This document shows, one piece after another, positions 10,331 to 19,416 of a stretch of 64,000 bases of DNA. The notes under the pieces were generated by a model, which was not told the DNA's origin, ran no database searches, and worked only from the letters and a program-made list of their open reading frames with translations. The stretch's first letter is position 1. Each line of letters opens with the position of its first letter. The DNA comes from Streptomyces leeuwenhoekii (lineage in GTDB: Bacteria; Actinomycetota; Actinomycetes; Streptomycetales; Streptomycetaceae), in NCBI RefSeq assembly GCF_001013905.1, contig NZ_LN831790.1, forward strand, positions 2,370,001 through 2,434,000, written 5' to 3'. The translations under genes were made by a program, and so were the position numbers.

Positions 10331-10618
10331 TTACTTGGCGCCCGCCGCACCGCGGCGGATGCCGAGGCGGTCGACCAGCGCACGGAAGCGCTGGATGTCC
10401 TTCTTGGCGAGGTACTGCAGCAGGCGGCGGCGCTGACCGACCAGGATCAGCAGACCACGACGGGAGTGGTGGTCGTGCTTGTGGGTCTTGAGGTGCTCGG
10501 TCAGGTCGGAGATCCGACGGGACAGCAGAGCGACCTGGACCTCGGGGGAGCCGGTGTCACCCTCCTTGGTACCGAACTCGGCGATGATCTGCTTCTTCGT
10601 AGCGGCGTCGAGCGACAC
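10331..10618 (-). CDS. rpsO: 30S ribosomal protein S15
   Basis: 95 residues. It contains the S15 signature [17 protein letters not shown] and the HSRRGL segment that binds 16S rRNA. The GTG at 10616-10618 is chosen because GAGGAG lies 8 bases upstream and the product then matches the usual S15 N-terminus ([11 protein letters not shown]). The longer open frame upstream is not family-like. It is the first gene of the rpsO-pnp unit; the promoter must lie in 10619-10830. Confidence 0.97.
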   Translation of the reverse strand: MSLDAATKKQIIAEFGTKEGDTGSPEVQVALLSRRISDLTEHLKTHKHDHHSRRGLLILVGQRRRLLQYLAKKDIQRFRALVDRLGIRRGAAGAK

Positions 10619-10832
10619 GCGTACTCCTCTGATTCTCTGCGCATGGCCACCGAGTGCCCCCGGTCTGCTTCTCGGGGGGACTTCCGTAACTCGGGAGGCG
10701 GGGATCCGCTGGGCGCGACCTCCAGATCCGGCTCTCGCCAGGGATTCCGGGGGTGCGTACACAAACGGCCATCGCCCACCCTACCAGCCCGGCAGGGTGG
10801 CCCCGCCCGGGACGGCGGCGGTCCCGTCACGG

Positions 10833-10870
10833 CGCGGCGGCCGCCACCGGGCGAGGTGACGGCCGCCGCG
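10833..10870 (-). terminator. eccD terminator
   Basis: Inverted repeat of 10-11 bp (10833-10842 with 10861-10870, extended by one pair), 39 bp beyond the eccD stop and about 215 bp before the rpsO start. A second smaller hairpin (10776-10782 with 10794-10800) follows. The remaining sequence to 10619 must carry the rpsO promoter, but no convincing -35/-10 pair stands out. Confidence 0.65.
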
Positions 10871-10908
10871 TCGGGCACCGGCCGTGGACCGGCCGTGAGC
10901 GGTCGTTC

Positions 10909-12372
10909 TCAGCTCGTCATGCCCCGGGCGGCCGCGTACAGGTCGAGCACGGCGAGGCAGAGCGGGACGAGCGAGAGCAGGACCGCGCCCTCGCTCAGGT
11001 CGAGCATGCGGCCCCAGAACGGGGTGACGCCCTTGCGCGGCACGATCAGGGCGATGGCGACCAGGAGCACGGCGCCCACGGCGACGGCGGTGGCGAGCCA
11101 GATGGTACGGATGTCCAGCGGGGCGCTGTTCCCGTTGAACACGAGTTCCTTGATGATGTCGGCCGGCGGATTCAGGGCGAGGCCGAGCACGAGCAGGCAG
11201 ATCGTGACGATGCCCGACATGATCAGGGTCACGACCTGCGCCGTGTACAGGAAGAGGCGGGCCCGCATCAGCATGGCGAGGCCGACCGCCAGCGACAGCA
11301 GCTGCGCCCAGCCGCTGGTGGAGAAGCCGAGCACGACACCGGCGGAGGCGACGCCCGCGGCCGCGCAGCCGCCGACGAGGCCGAGCAGCAGCTCGTGCCC
11401 GCGGCGCGCCTGGTCGGCGATGGCCTGGAAGTCGACCGGCTCCTGCTCCTGCTGGTCGTCGGCGCGGCCGCGCTTGGCGATCTGGTCGGGCGAGCGGAAG
11501 CCGATGGGGAGCTTGGCGAAGCGGGCGGACCAGCCGGGGAGGAAGCCGATCACTGCGACCATGACCACGGCGGTGACGGCGGCGGCATGGCGCGGCTCGG
11601 CCTCGCCGATGATCGCGGCGAAAGTGGCGAGGACGCCGGCGGCGGCGGCGAACGCGGCGGCGACGAAGGGCGCGTCGTTCCGGGGCAGCAGCAGCACCAG
11701 AAGCACCGCGGCGACGAGGACGACGGCGAGGCCGATGAGCAGGTGGAGACGTCCGGGCCCCTCGCCCGAGGGGACGCCCACGACGCCCGAGCCGCCCACC
11801 ATCAGGTGCGGCAGCGAGGCCAGGCCCAGGGCGGCGGCCGCGTGGTGGTCGTCGTAGACGCGGGCGCGCACGGCCGCCAGCGCGACGAGGACGACACCGG
11901 TGACGCCGGCGATCACGCCCGGCAGCCCGTGCATGTCGTGGGCGAGCGGCTCCGAGAACCACAGCACCAGCGCCATCATGATCAGCAGCAGCGCGCCGGC
12001 GGCCAGGCCGACGACGCGCATCATGCCGTCGTTCCAGCTCCGGCGGTCGGTCTCGACGGCGGCGGCCACGGCGTCCACGACGTCGTCGAAGACGGCGGGC
12101 GGCAGCGAGTCCGCGAACGGCCGCAGGAGCAGCAGTTCGCCGTCGCGGATCTGCTGTTCGGCGAGCGAACGGCCGTCGTCCAGGACGGATCCGTCCCGGC
12201 GTACCAGGTTGTACCCGGTGGGCGCGGCTTCCTCGGGAGTCTGCCCCGACAGCCGCAGGATCTCCGGGTACACGTCAGAGAGCGGCACGTCCTCCGGAAG
12301 TGCGACATCGATCCGGCTGTTCGGTGCCGCCACCGTGACTCTGCAGAATCCGGTTGCTGAAACCGTACTCAC
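10909..12372 (-). CDS. eccD: Type VII secretion integral membrane protein EccD
   Basis: 487 residues. The N-terminal 90 or so residues (FCRVTVAAPNSRIDVALPED and following) form a ubiquitin-like YukD-type domain. The rest is a chain of about eleven hydrophobic segments, the layout of EccD, which forms the central pore vestibule of the ESX channel. The GTG start at 12372 has GGGGGA about 10 bases upstream. It is divergent from eccC across a 261-bp shared promoter region and ends at its own terminator before rpsO. Confidence 0.95.
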   Translation of the reverse strand: MSTVSATGFCRVTVAAPNSRIDVALPEDVPLSDVYPEILRLSGQTPEEAAPTGYNLVRRDGSVLDDGRSLAEQQIRDGELLLLRPFADSLPPAVFDDVVDAVAAAVETDRRSWNDGMMRVVGLAAGALLLIMMALVLWFSEPLAHDMHGLPGVIAGVTGVVLVALAAVRARVYDDHHAAAALGLASLPHLMVGGSGVVGVPSGEGPGRLHLLIGLAVVLVAAVLLVLLLPRNDAPFVAAAFAAAAGVLATFAAIIGEAEPRHAAAVTAVVMVAVIGFLPGWSARFAKLPIGFRSPDQIAKRGRADDQQEQEPVDFQAIADQARRGHELLLGLVGGCAAAGVASAGVVLGFSTSGWAQLLSLAVGLAMLMRARLFLYTAQVVTLIMSGIVTICLLVLGLALNPPADIIKELVFNGNSAPLDIRTIWLATAVAVGAVLLVAIALIVPRKGVTPFWGRMLDLSEGAVLLSLVPLCLAVLDLYAAARGMTS

Positions 12373-12518
12373 CTGACGGTTCCCCCTCGTCCAGTACTCG
12401 GTGATCCGACGCGGTTTGCCGGGGCGATTCCCGCTCCGCGCCTCGTTCGGTGCGTCACCCTACCGCCCCCACCCCTCATCTCCTCATCCCCTACCGGCTC
12501 AACGGGCCCGCAGAACAG

Positions 12519-12524
12519 TAGGAT
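12519..12524 (+). promoter_or_regulatory. Possible -10 element for eccC in the eccD-eccC divergent region
   Basis: TAGGAT at 12519-12524 matches the usual Streptomyces vegetative -10 sequence. The -35 at normal spacing is poor, so the call is tentative. The whole 12373-12633 interval separates eccD (minus) from eccC (plus) and must contain promoters for both. Confidence 0.3.
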
Positions 12525-12633
12525 CAACGCCCCGACTCATGGGCCCGGCCAAGACCGGCGAGTTGACGTCGTACGGGGGCCGTCACGACGGGGGCGGTTC
12601 AGGATTGCGATTGCGTGAAGGACTGGTGGATCG

Positions 12634-15600
12634 GTGAGCGTCGTCATCGTCAAGCGCCCGCCGCGGGTTTACCCGCCGGAGGTGCCGAGTGAGGAGGTCA
12701 AGCTCGAATCGCCCCCCGAACTCCCGCGCACGGAGGACGACAGCCTGCTGATGAACCTGCTGCCCATGCTGGGCATGGGTTCGTCGGCCGCGTTCTTCTT
12801 CATGCCGGGCGCCCAGGGCTTCATGAAGATCATGGGCATGCTCATGATGGCGTCCACGGTCGCCATGGTGATAGCCCAGATCGTGCGGGCCAGGAAGGGG
12901 CCGTCCGGGCAGATGGCCGAGGCCCGGCGCGACTACCTCAAGTACCTGGCGCAGAAACGGCGTGAGGTGCGGCGCACCGCGCACAAGCAGCGCGACGCCC
13001 AGCACTACCTCCACCCGGCGCCCGAGCAACTGTGGGCGCTGGTCGCCGAGGGTTCGCGGCTGTGGGAGCGGCGCTCCACCGACCAGGACTTCGTGCAGGT
13101 GCGCATCGGTCTGGGGCCGCAGCAACTGGCGACGCCGCTGGTCGCGCCCGAGACCGCGCCGGTGGACGAGCTGGAGCCGCTGACCGCCCACGCGATGCAG
13201 CAGTTCATCGCCGGCCACGGCACGCTGAACGACCTTCCGCTCGCGATCGGGCTGCGCTCCTTCTACCACGTGACGATCTCCGGTGACACGGAGACGGTCT
13301 ACGGCCAGACCCGGGCGGTGGTCGGTCAACTGGCCTCGCTGCACTCGCCGGAGGACGTGGTGGTCGCGGTGGTGGCCGCGCCGGGCGCGGCGGTGGAGTG
13401 GGAGTGGACCAAGTGGCTGCCGCACCTGCAGCACAAGGAGTCCGACGGCGCCGGTACGCGCCGGCTGCTCTGCCACGACCTCGGCGAGCTCGAGGAGATG
13501 ATCGCCCATCAGCTCGAGGGGCGGCCGCGGTGGAGCCGGGAGGGCCAGCCGGTGCTGGACCAGCCGCACGTGGTCGTCGTGCTGGACGGCGGCAGCGTGC
13601 CGCCGGACTCGGTGCTCGCCTCCGCGGAGGGCCTCCAGGGCGTGACCATCATCGAGGTGGTGCCCGGTGAGCTCGACGAGCCGCGCGGCTCGCTGTCGGT
13701 GCGGGTGTGGCCCGACGGCATGGAGCTGGAGGCGGGCACGGGCGTCTTCACCGGTCAGCCCGATGTGCTGTCGCAGGCGCAGGCGGAGTCGCTGGCCCGT
13801 CAGCTCGCGCCGCTGCGGCTGGGCGCGGCGGACGCGGACGAGCCGCTGCTGGCGAACCTGGACTTCACCGACCTGATGCAGATCGGCGACGCGGCGAGCG
13901 TGGACGTCTCGCGCACCTGGCGGCCGCGTACGCTGCACGAGCGGCTTCGCGTCCCGATCGGTCTCGGCGAGAACGGCGAGCCGGTCATGCTGGACATCAA
14001 GGAGGCCTCGCAGGAGGGCATGGGCCCGCACGGCCTGTGCGTCGGCGCCACCGGTTCCGGCAAGTCGGAGCTGCTGCGGACCCTGGTGCTGGGCCTTGCG
14101 GTGACCCACTCCTCCGAGACGCTCAACTTCGTCCTCGCGGACTTCAAGGGCGGTGCCACCTTCACCGGCATGAGTTCCATGCCGCACGTCTCCGCGGTGA
14201 TCACCAACCTGGCGGACGAGCTCACCCTCGTGGACCGCATGCGCGACTCCATCACCGGTGAGCTGACCCGTCGTCAGGAGCTGCTGCGGCAGGCGGGCAA
14301 CTACGCCAACATCACCGACTACGAGAAGGCGCGCGCGGCGGGCGCCCCGCTCGACCCGCTGCCCTCGCTCGTCCTGATCATCGACGAGTTCAGCGAACTG
14401 CTGGCCGCCAAGCCCGACTTCATCGAGATGTTCATCCAGATCGGCCGCATCGGCCGTTCGCTGGGTGTGCACATGCTGCTCGCCTCGCAGCGCCTGGAGG
14501 AGGGCAAGCTGCGCGGCCTGGACACGTTCCTGTCCTACCGGATCGGTCTGCGGACCTTCTCCGCGGCGGAGTCCCGTACGGCGATCGGCGTGCCCGACGC
14601 CTACCACCTGCCCAACGTCCCCGGCGCGGGCATCCTGAAGTACGGCACCGACACCATGGTGCAGTTCAAGGCCGCCTATGTGTCGGGCACCTACCGGGCG
14701 AACGGGCCGGTGGCCGAGGGCGGCGGCCGGATCGACCGCTCGCCGGTGCTGTTCACCGCCGCGCCGGTGCCGGTGCGGATCCTCACCGAGCCGGAGCCGG
14801 AGACCCGCCGGGAGCAGATCGACGACGCGCTCGCCGACACCGTGCTGGACGTCATCGTCAGCCGCCTGGAGGGGCAGGGTCCGCCCGCCCACCAGGTGTG
14901 GCTGCCGCCGCTGGACGAGCCGTTCAGCCTGGACCAGGTGCTGCCGGCGCTCAACATCAGCGCGGAGCGCGGTCTGCACGCCGAGGGCTACCACGCCCAG
15001 AGCAAGCTCGTCGTCCCGGTCGGCCTGGTCGACAAGCCCTTCGAGCAGCGCCGCGACGTGATGTACGCGGATCTGTCCGGCTCCGCCGGTCACGCGCTGA
15101 TCGTGGGCGGTCCGCAGTCCGGCAAGTCGACGCTGGTGCGCACGATGATCGCGGCCTTCGCGCTCACCCACACCCCCGCGGAGGTGCAGTTCTACGCCCT
15201 CGACTTCGGCGGCGGCGGCATGCTCGCCCTGGACGGCCTGGCCCATGTGGGCGGGGCGGCCTCCCGTCTGGACCAGGAGAAGGTCCGGCGTACGGTGGCG
15301 GAGGTGCACGGCATCCTCAACGCCCGCGAGGAGTTCTTCCGCGCCAACAACATCGACTCCATGGCGACCTTCCGCAACCGCCGGGCGCAGGGGCACTACC
15401 CCGACCAGCCGTGGGGCGACGTCTTCCTGATCATCGATGGCTGGGGAACGTTCAAGAACGACTACGAGCTGCTCGACCCGGTCATCGCGGACATCGCGAC
15501 CCGCGGTCTCGGTTTCGGCATCCACCTGATCGTCACCGCGACCCGGTACACCGAGATGCGGCCGGCCCTGCGCGACCAGATCCTCAGCCGACTCGAGCTG

Positions 15601-16572
15601 CGTCTCGGTGACGCGATGGAGTCGGAGTTCGACCGCAAGCGGGCCGAGAACGTGCCGGTGGGCAAGCCCGGTCGCGGTCTGTCCCCGGACAAGCTGGACT
15701 TCCTCGCCGCCACGCCCCGCATCGACGGGTCGGCCACGGTGGAGGATCTGGCCGACGGCATGGCGAACCTCGTCAGCAGCGTCAACAGCGCCTGGCAGGG
15801 CCCCACGGCGCCCAAGGTGCGGATGCTGCCGACGATGCTGCACGCCTCCGAGCTGCCGGCCGGCGGCGACTTCGCCAGCCGGGGCATCGCGATCGGTGTC
15901 GACGAGCTCACGCTGTCGCCGGTCTTCGTGGACTTCGAGACCGACCCGCTGTTCGTCATCTACGGCGAGAGCGAGTCCGGCAAGTCCTCGCTGCTGCGGT
16001 TCATCGCCAAGCAGGTCTCGGAGCGGTACGAGCCCAGCAAGGCGCTGTTCGTGGTCTCGGACTTCCGGCGCGCGCTGCTCGGCCAGGTCCCCGAGAGCCA
16101 CATGTACAAGTACTGCGCCTCGGGTCCGCAGCTCCAGGAGGTCATGGAGTCGCTGGCCGGCTCGATGAGCCGCCGTATGCCCGGCCCGGACGTCACCCCG
16201 GACCAGTTGCGCAACCGCAGCTGGTACAGCGAGCCCGACGCGTTCATCTTCATCGACGACTACGACCTGGTGGCCACGTCGATGGGCAACCCGCTGTCGG
16301 TGCTCATGGAGTACCTGCCCTTCGCACGCGACCTGGGTCTGCGCATCGTCCTGGCCCGCACCACCTCGGGTGCCTCGCGGTCGTCCTTCGAGCCGGTGCT
16401 CACCCGGATCAAGGAGCTGGGCGCGCAGGGCATCGTGCTCTCCGGTGACCCGTCGGAAGGCCCGGTGTTCAACAACGTCAAGGCCGCACCGATGCCCCCG
16501 GGACGTGGCCAGTTCATCTCGCGCCGCTCCAGCGGCCAGTTGGTCCAGACGGCATATCTGCCGGAGAGCTGA
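12634..16572 (+). CDS. eccC: Type VII secretion FtsK/SpoIIIE-type ATPase EccC
   Basis: 1312 residues in one chain, as expected for the fused EccCa-EccCb motor of Streptomyces. Two hydrophobic segments near residues 45-90 anchor it. Three ATPase domains follow. The first Walker A is at residues 471-479 (GATGSGKSE), with Walker B LVLIIDEFSE. The second is at 825-832 (GGPQSGKS), with a degenerate Walker B ending in IIDGWG. The third is at 1111-1117 (GESESGK), with FIFIDDYD. Domain 1 carries the strict catalytic Glu; domains 2 and 3 are likely substrate-binding or regulatory, as in studied EccC proteins. The GTG start at 12634 has GAAGGA upstream. A strong hairpin follows the stop. Confidence 0.97.
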   Translation: MSVVIVKRPPRVYPPEVPSEEVKLESPPELPRTEDDSLLMNLLPMLGMGSSAAFFFMPGAQGFMKIMGMLMMASTVAMVIAQIVRARKGPSGQMAEARRDYLKYLAQKRREVRRTAHKQRDAQHYLHPAPEQLWALVAEGSRLWERRSTDQDFVQVRIGLGPQQLATPLVAPETAPVDELEPLTAHAMQQFIAGHGTLNDLPLAIGLRSFYHVTISGDTETVYGQTRAVVGQLASLHSPEDVVVAVVAAPGAAVEWEWTKWLPHLQHKESDGAGTRRLLCHDLGELEEMIAHQLEGRPRWSREGQPVLDQPHVVVVLDGGSVPPDSVLASAEGLQGVTIIEVVPGELDEPRGSLSVRVWPDGMELEAGTGVFTGQPDVLSQAQAESLARQLAPLRLGAADADEPLLANLDFTDLMQIGDAASVDVSRTWRPRTLHERLRVPIGLGENGEPVMLDIKEASQEGMGPHGLCVGATGSGKSELLRTLVLGLAVTHSSETLNFVLADFKGGATFTGMSSMPHVSAVITNLADELTLVDRMRDSITGELTRRQELLRQAGNYANITDYEKARAAGAPLDPLPSLVLIIDEFSELLAAKPDFIEMFIQIGRIGRSLGVHMLLASQRLEEGKLRGLDTFLSYRIGLRTFSAAESRTAIGVPDAYHLPNVPGAGILKYGTDTMVQFKAAYVSGTYRANGPVAEGGGRIDRSPVLFTAAPVPVRILTEPEPETRREQIDDALADTVLDVIVSRLEGQGPPAHQVWLPPLDEPFSLDQVLPALNISAERGLHAEGYHAQSKLVVPVGLVDKPFEQRRDVMYADLSGSAGHALIVGGPQSGKSTLVRTMIAAFALTHTPAEVQFYALDFGGGGMLALDGLAHVGGAASRLDQEKVRRTVAEVHGILNAREEFFRANNIDSMATFRNRRAQGHYPDQPWGDVFLIIDGWGTFKNDYELLDPVIADIATRGLGFGIHLIVTATRYTEMRPALRDQILSRLELRLGDAMESEFDRKRAENVPVGKPGRGLSPDKLDFLAATPRIDGSATVEDLADGMANLVSSVNSAWQGPTAPKVRMLPTMLHASELPAGGDFASRGIAIGVDELTLSPVFVDFETDPLFVIYGESESGKSSLLRFIAKQVSERYEPSKALFVVSDFRRALLGQVPESHMYKYCASGPQLQEVMESLAGSMSRRMPGPDVTPDQLRNRSWYSEPDAFIFIDDYDLVATSMGNPLSVLMEYLPFARDLGLRIVLARTTSGASRSSFEPVLTRIKELGAQGIVLSGDPSEGPVFNNVKAAPMPPGRGQFISRRSSGQLVQTAYLPES

Positions 16573-16587
16573 GGCCCTCCGGTACCT

Positions 16588-16617
16588 GGGGGGCGGGCGT
16601 GGCACGGCCCGCCCCCC
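16588..16617 (+). terminator. eccC terminator
   Basis: Perfect 11-bp G/C stem (16588-16598 with 16607-16617), 8-nt loop, 15 bp after the eccC stop. It overlaps the possible far-upstream start of the next gene, which supports the later start at 16641 for that gene. Confidence 0.75.
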
Positions 16618-16640
16618 TCGTGCACTTCGGAGTGAATGCG

Positions 16641-17246
16641 GTGAACGTCCCTCTGACGAAGACGGCTTACGAAGACGCGGCCACCCGCGCGGCCTGGCGG
16701 CGCGCCGCCGTGTCCCGGCTGTGCGCCTTCCTGCTGTCGCTCGCTTCCTTCGTCATCTGGTCGTACGTGGTGCTGCTGACACCGGTGTGGACCTTGTGGG
16801 TGCTCATGCCGGTCCTGTTCGTGCTGATCCACGTGGCCATGCTGACCACCGTCAAGGTCTCGGGGATCCTGTCGCTGCGCCGGGTCCTGCGGGTCTTTCC
16901 ATGGCGGTCGTTCCCGGGAGCCGCCTCGACCGCGAAGAACGGCACCACCCGGTTGTCCTTCCCCGATCCCGAGCATCCGGCGGGCAGGCACGTGTCGCTC
17001 GCGTACGGCAACTGGCTGGGCAGCGGGTACACCTTCTGGATCCGGAAGGTCCGGTCGGGCGAGGTCGGCGAGGTCTGGTTCGCGGGCGATCCGCGCTTCC
17101 TGGGTGTCGTCGCCGTGCCGGGGCCGCGCCGTCTGGTCCGGGTGGCCCAGCGCGAGGCCGTCGACACTCGGATGCCGGCCCGCAGGCGCGGCGTCAGCTC
17201 CGAGGCGCGGGAGCGGGCCCGGGCGGCAGGCGCGCGGGTGGGCTGA
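16641..17246 (+). CDS. ESX-locus two-span membrane protein, unknown function
   Basis: About 201 residues from the GTG at 16641, chosen because GGAG sits 8 bases upstream; in-frame GTGs at 16620 and 16632 and a further start at 16599 also exist. Two adjacent hydrophobic segments (about residues 30-80: LCAFLLSLASFVIWSYVV, then LWVLMPVLFVLIHVAML) form a hairpin. A soluble C-terminal domain ends in a basic tail. No recognised domain. Position directly after eccC suggests a role with the secretion system, but this is inferred from context only. Confidence 0.75.
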   Translation: MNVPLTKTAYEDAATRAAWRRAAVSRLCAFLLSLASFVIWSYVVLLTPVWTLWVLMPVLFVLIHVAMLTTVKVSGILSLRRVLRVFPWRSFPGAASTAKNGTTRLSFPDPEHPAGRHVSLAYGNWLGSGYTFWIRKVRSGEVGEVWFAGDPRFLGVVAVPGPRRLVRVAQREAVDTRMPARRRGVSSEARERARAAGARVG

Positions 17247-17364
17247 GGGCGCGTACGAGGCGTACGGCACGGCGGCGGTGGGAAAGGCCGGGGGCGGTGC
17301 CGACGGTCTGGGCTCGGCCGGTAAGTCCGGCACCGTTGCGCGGCGGCGCTGGTGCGGGGCGCGC

Positions 17365-17988
17365 TCAGTCGGACCAGGCGTGCAGTACCGCTTGCGCGTA
17401 GGCCAGGCGAGTGTCCAGACGCTTCGTGCGAACTTTGTACTTGTCCGTCATCCCGTAGAACTTCAGGGGTGCACGCCCCAATCCGAGGCTTCCCTTCCTC
17501 CGCCACGCCGTACGCGTCGGCAGAAACCAATCGGGCCCTCCGTATCCGCCGATGAGACCGGCCACGTTGTAGACCAGCAACAGCGGTGACAGCACGACGT
17601 ACAGAGCCCACGCAGTCACGGTCCCACCCTGGCCGGTCAGCCTCGTGCCGTCAGGGAGGTCCATCTCCCAGCGCGGTCGCCGGCCATTCCGTCGTGCCGG
17701 CGGGCGGAGCAGCCCCAGTTGCTCTCCGCGCGGTCCCGTTACCGCCAGAACCGCGTCCCGGCCCGTTCCGGCTGCCCGCCCGTCCACGGAGCACAGTGGC
17801 TTTTGACCTGCCAGGTCCTGATAGAGGGTGAACGCGGAGTCGGACCCGGCTGGTGTGTCGTCCGGGAGTGCTCGCGCGACATAGACCGGGCTTCCGCCTC
17901 GTACCCTGATGACGGATCGAAGGCCGAAGGCCGCCTGCTCCTTCTCGTGTGCAGAAGGATGGTGCACGCTGAATACGGTGACGTTCAC
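17365..17988 (-). CDS. ESX-island membrane protein, paralogue of 21104-21934
   Basis: 207 residues, unknown family. One long hydrophobic segment (TVTAWALYVVLSPLLLVYNVAG) lies near residues 123-144, after a soluble beta-rich N-terminal part. The C-terminal motif RLDTRLAYAQAVLHAWSD is almost the same as the C-terminus of the protein at 21104-21934 (RLDHRLAYAQAVLHAWDRA), and both share the 'GGxVTAW/LLSPLYF' type middle, so they are paralogues. It is the last gene of the minus-strand accessory run. Function unknown. Confidence 0.75.
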   Translation of the reverse strand: MNVTVFSVHHPSAHEKEQAAFGLRSVIRVRGGSPVYVARALPDDTPAGSDSAFTLYQDLAGQKPLCSVDGRAAGTGRDAVLAVTGPRGEQLGLLRPPARRNGRRPRWEMDLPDGTRLTGQGGTVTAWALYVVLSPLLLVYNVAGLIGGYGGPDWFLPTRTAWRRKGSLGLGRAPLKFYGMTDKYKVRTKRLDTRLAYAQAVLHAWSD

Positions 17989-18066
17989 GATTCCTGGCCC
18001 AAGTTGTCAAGCGGTGGATGATTCAACGACCGTGTCAGGGGTCTGCGCTGCCGAGATAGTGGCAAG

Positions 18067-18576
18067 TCACCGCCACCGCTCGCCGGTGATCGGCCGCAGC
18101 CACGCGGGTAGTTCGCGGGAGGGGAACCCAGCTGCCGACAGGACACGAAGATAGCCGTTGACCTGCTCGCGGGTCCCGCGGCGTACCCAGACGTGGCGGA
18201 GCCAGAACGCTCTGGCCAGCAGGTACGTGCTCAGCGTGAGGAGGACGACGACAGGGCTGACGAGGACCAGACCGACCACCGGATCGGTGTCGTCCCAGTC
18301 GGTGGCAGTGACCAGGAACCAGACTCCGACAGCTCCCGGAGCAAGCAGCAGGCCGCCCCAGGCCCCGAGCCAGTTCATCCTGCGCAGGAGCTGTCGATGA
18401 CGGTGGAGCATGGCAGCGACCTCCAGGTCGCCCAGATAGTCGATGCCCCTGTCGTCCCCGATGGTGTGGGCCACTTCGATCACGCCCGGCACCGCAGCCA
18501 GGTGGGCGGCCGTTACCGGCAGCAGTCCAAGAGTCTGCTCCAAGCCGGCCTCGTCATTGCTGCGCATCAGCTTCAC
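18067..18576 (-). CDS. ESX-island two-span membrane protein
   Basis: 169 residues. A helical N-terminal segment of about 65 residues is followed by two hydrophobic spans (WLGAWGGLLLAPGAVGVWFLV and VVGLVLVSPVVVLLTLSTYLL) and a basic C-terminus. Not recognised. It is 41 bp downstream of the gene at 18618-19412 and 78 bp upstream of the 17365-17988 paralogue, all on the same strand, so probably cotranscribed. Confidence 0.72.
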   Translation of the reverse strand: MKLMRSNDEAGLEQTLGLLPVTAAHLAAVPGVIEVAHTIGDDRGIDYLGDLEVAAMLHRHRQLLRRMNWLGAWGGLLLAPGAVGVWFLVTATDWDDTDPVVGLVLVSPVVVLLTLSTYLLARAFWLRHVWVRRGTREQVNGYLRVLSAAGFPSRELPAWLRPITGERWR

Positions 18577-18617
18577 CTGCCGGGGGATGAGCCGGCCTCA
18601 GGTTCTTGCGGTCCTGT

Positions 18618-19412
18618 TCATCCGAACACATCTCGGACGGACCTGGTCTGCAGCGGCACTGCGACGCCATCCGCCACCTCCCTTTTCGCGGGGTCCCCCG
18701 GCCGATCGGGTGACGCGCTGTCCGCCTGCCGTGTGTCCGAACCGTCACCCGTGCTCGCACCACCATCTGGTTCGAGGGTGTTCACGATGTTGAAGAAGAG
18801 TTCGGAATAGAAGTCCCAGTCGTCCATGCAGGGGGTGCTGAGTTCGAAGAACGCCATCTCCGCGTCTCGGCGGAGAGGCAGGAAGACAGCGATCTTGCCG
18901 ATCTGGACCTCCTCGGGTCTGCCGGAATCCGTGATCTCCCCGGGGAGACTCACGATCTCCATCGTGAACCGGGCGGCTGCGTCGCCCGCCGCGAGTGAGA
19001 CGGTCTCGACGTGACTCTGTTCCGTCGCGCCCGCAAGTTCCGCGGCGACACTGGCGGCGGTCGCCTTCTCGCCCCCGGGCACGGACTCCAGCAGAGAGGC
19101 GGTCACCGTCGCTGTACTACGTCGTCCGTCAAGGTCGAGAAGACAGAATCCGGCATAGCTGACTCCCGCGTCGATCATCTGGCCGACCACTGGGAGTTGC
19201 GCCGTCGCGTACTGGTACCAGAGCTCGGGGGTTCCAGCGGGATAGATGTCCTGAGCCAGTTCGATGAGCGCTTCACCGATGCGGTCCGGTTTCTCATGGA
19301 CAGGGAGTTCGAAGAAGGCAGGCGGCACGCGAAATGTCAGGCGCGGAGAGGCGACAGCCGAGGAGTCGGACGAGAGATCGGCCGAGCCATCACTGGGGAG
19401 CATCATGTTCAT
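18618..19412 (-). CDS. ESX-island soluble protein of unknown family
   Basis: 264 residues without membrane segments. An acidic Ser-rich N-terminus (about 25 residues) is followed by a mixed alpha/beta core (LTFRVPPAFFELP to NIVNTLEPDG) and a polar tail. It starts four bases after the stop of the WXG-headed protein at 19417-20640, so the two are tightly coupled. That placement would suit a dedicated chaperone (an EspG-like role) or immunity partner, but no sequence motif shows this. The start is the ATG at 19412; an alternative lies two codons later. Confidence 0.72.
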   Translation of the reverse strand: MNMMLPSDGSADLSSDSSAVASPRLTFRVPPAFFELPVHEKPDRIGEALIELAQDIYPAGTPELWYQYATAQLPVVGQMIDAGVSYAGFCLLDLDGRRSTATVTASLLESVPGGEKATAASVAAELAGATEQSHVETVSLAAGDAAARFTMEIVSLPGEITDSGRPEEVQIGKIAVFLPLRRDAEMAFFELSTPCMDDWDFYSELFFNIVNTLEPDGGASTGDGSDTRQADSASPDRPGDPAKREVADGVAVPLQTRSVRDVFG

Positions 19413-19416
19413 CGCT

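Noticed and set aside
12583..16605. A 1340-codon open frame antisense to eccC
   Set aside because: It is a by-product of high third-position GC in eccC; its composition is Arg/Leu/His-rich and it shows no family motifs, whereas eccC is complete on the other strand.
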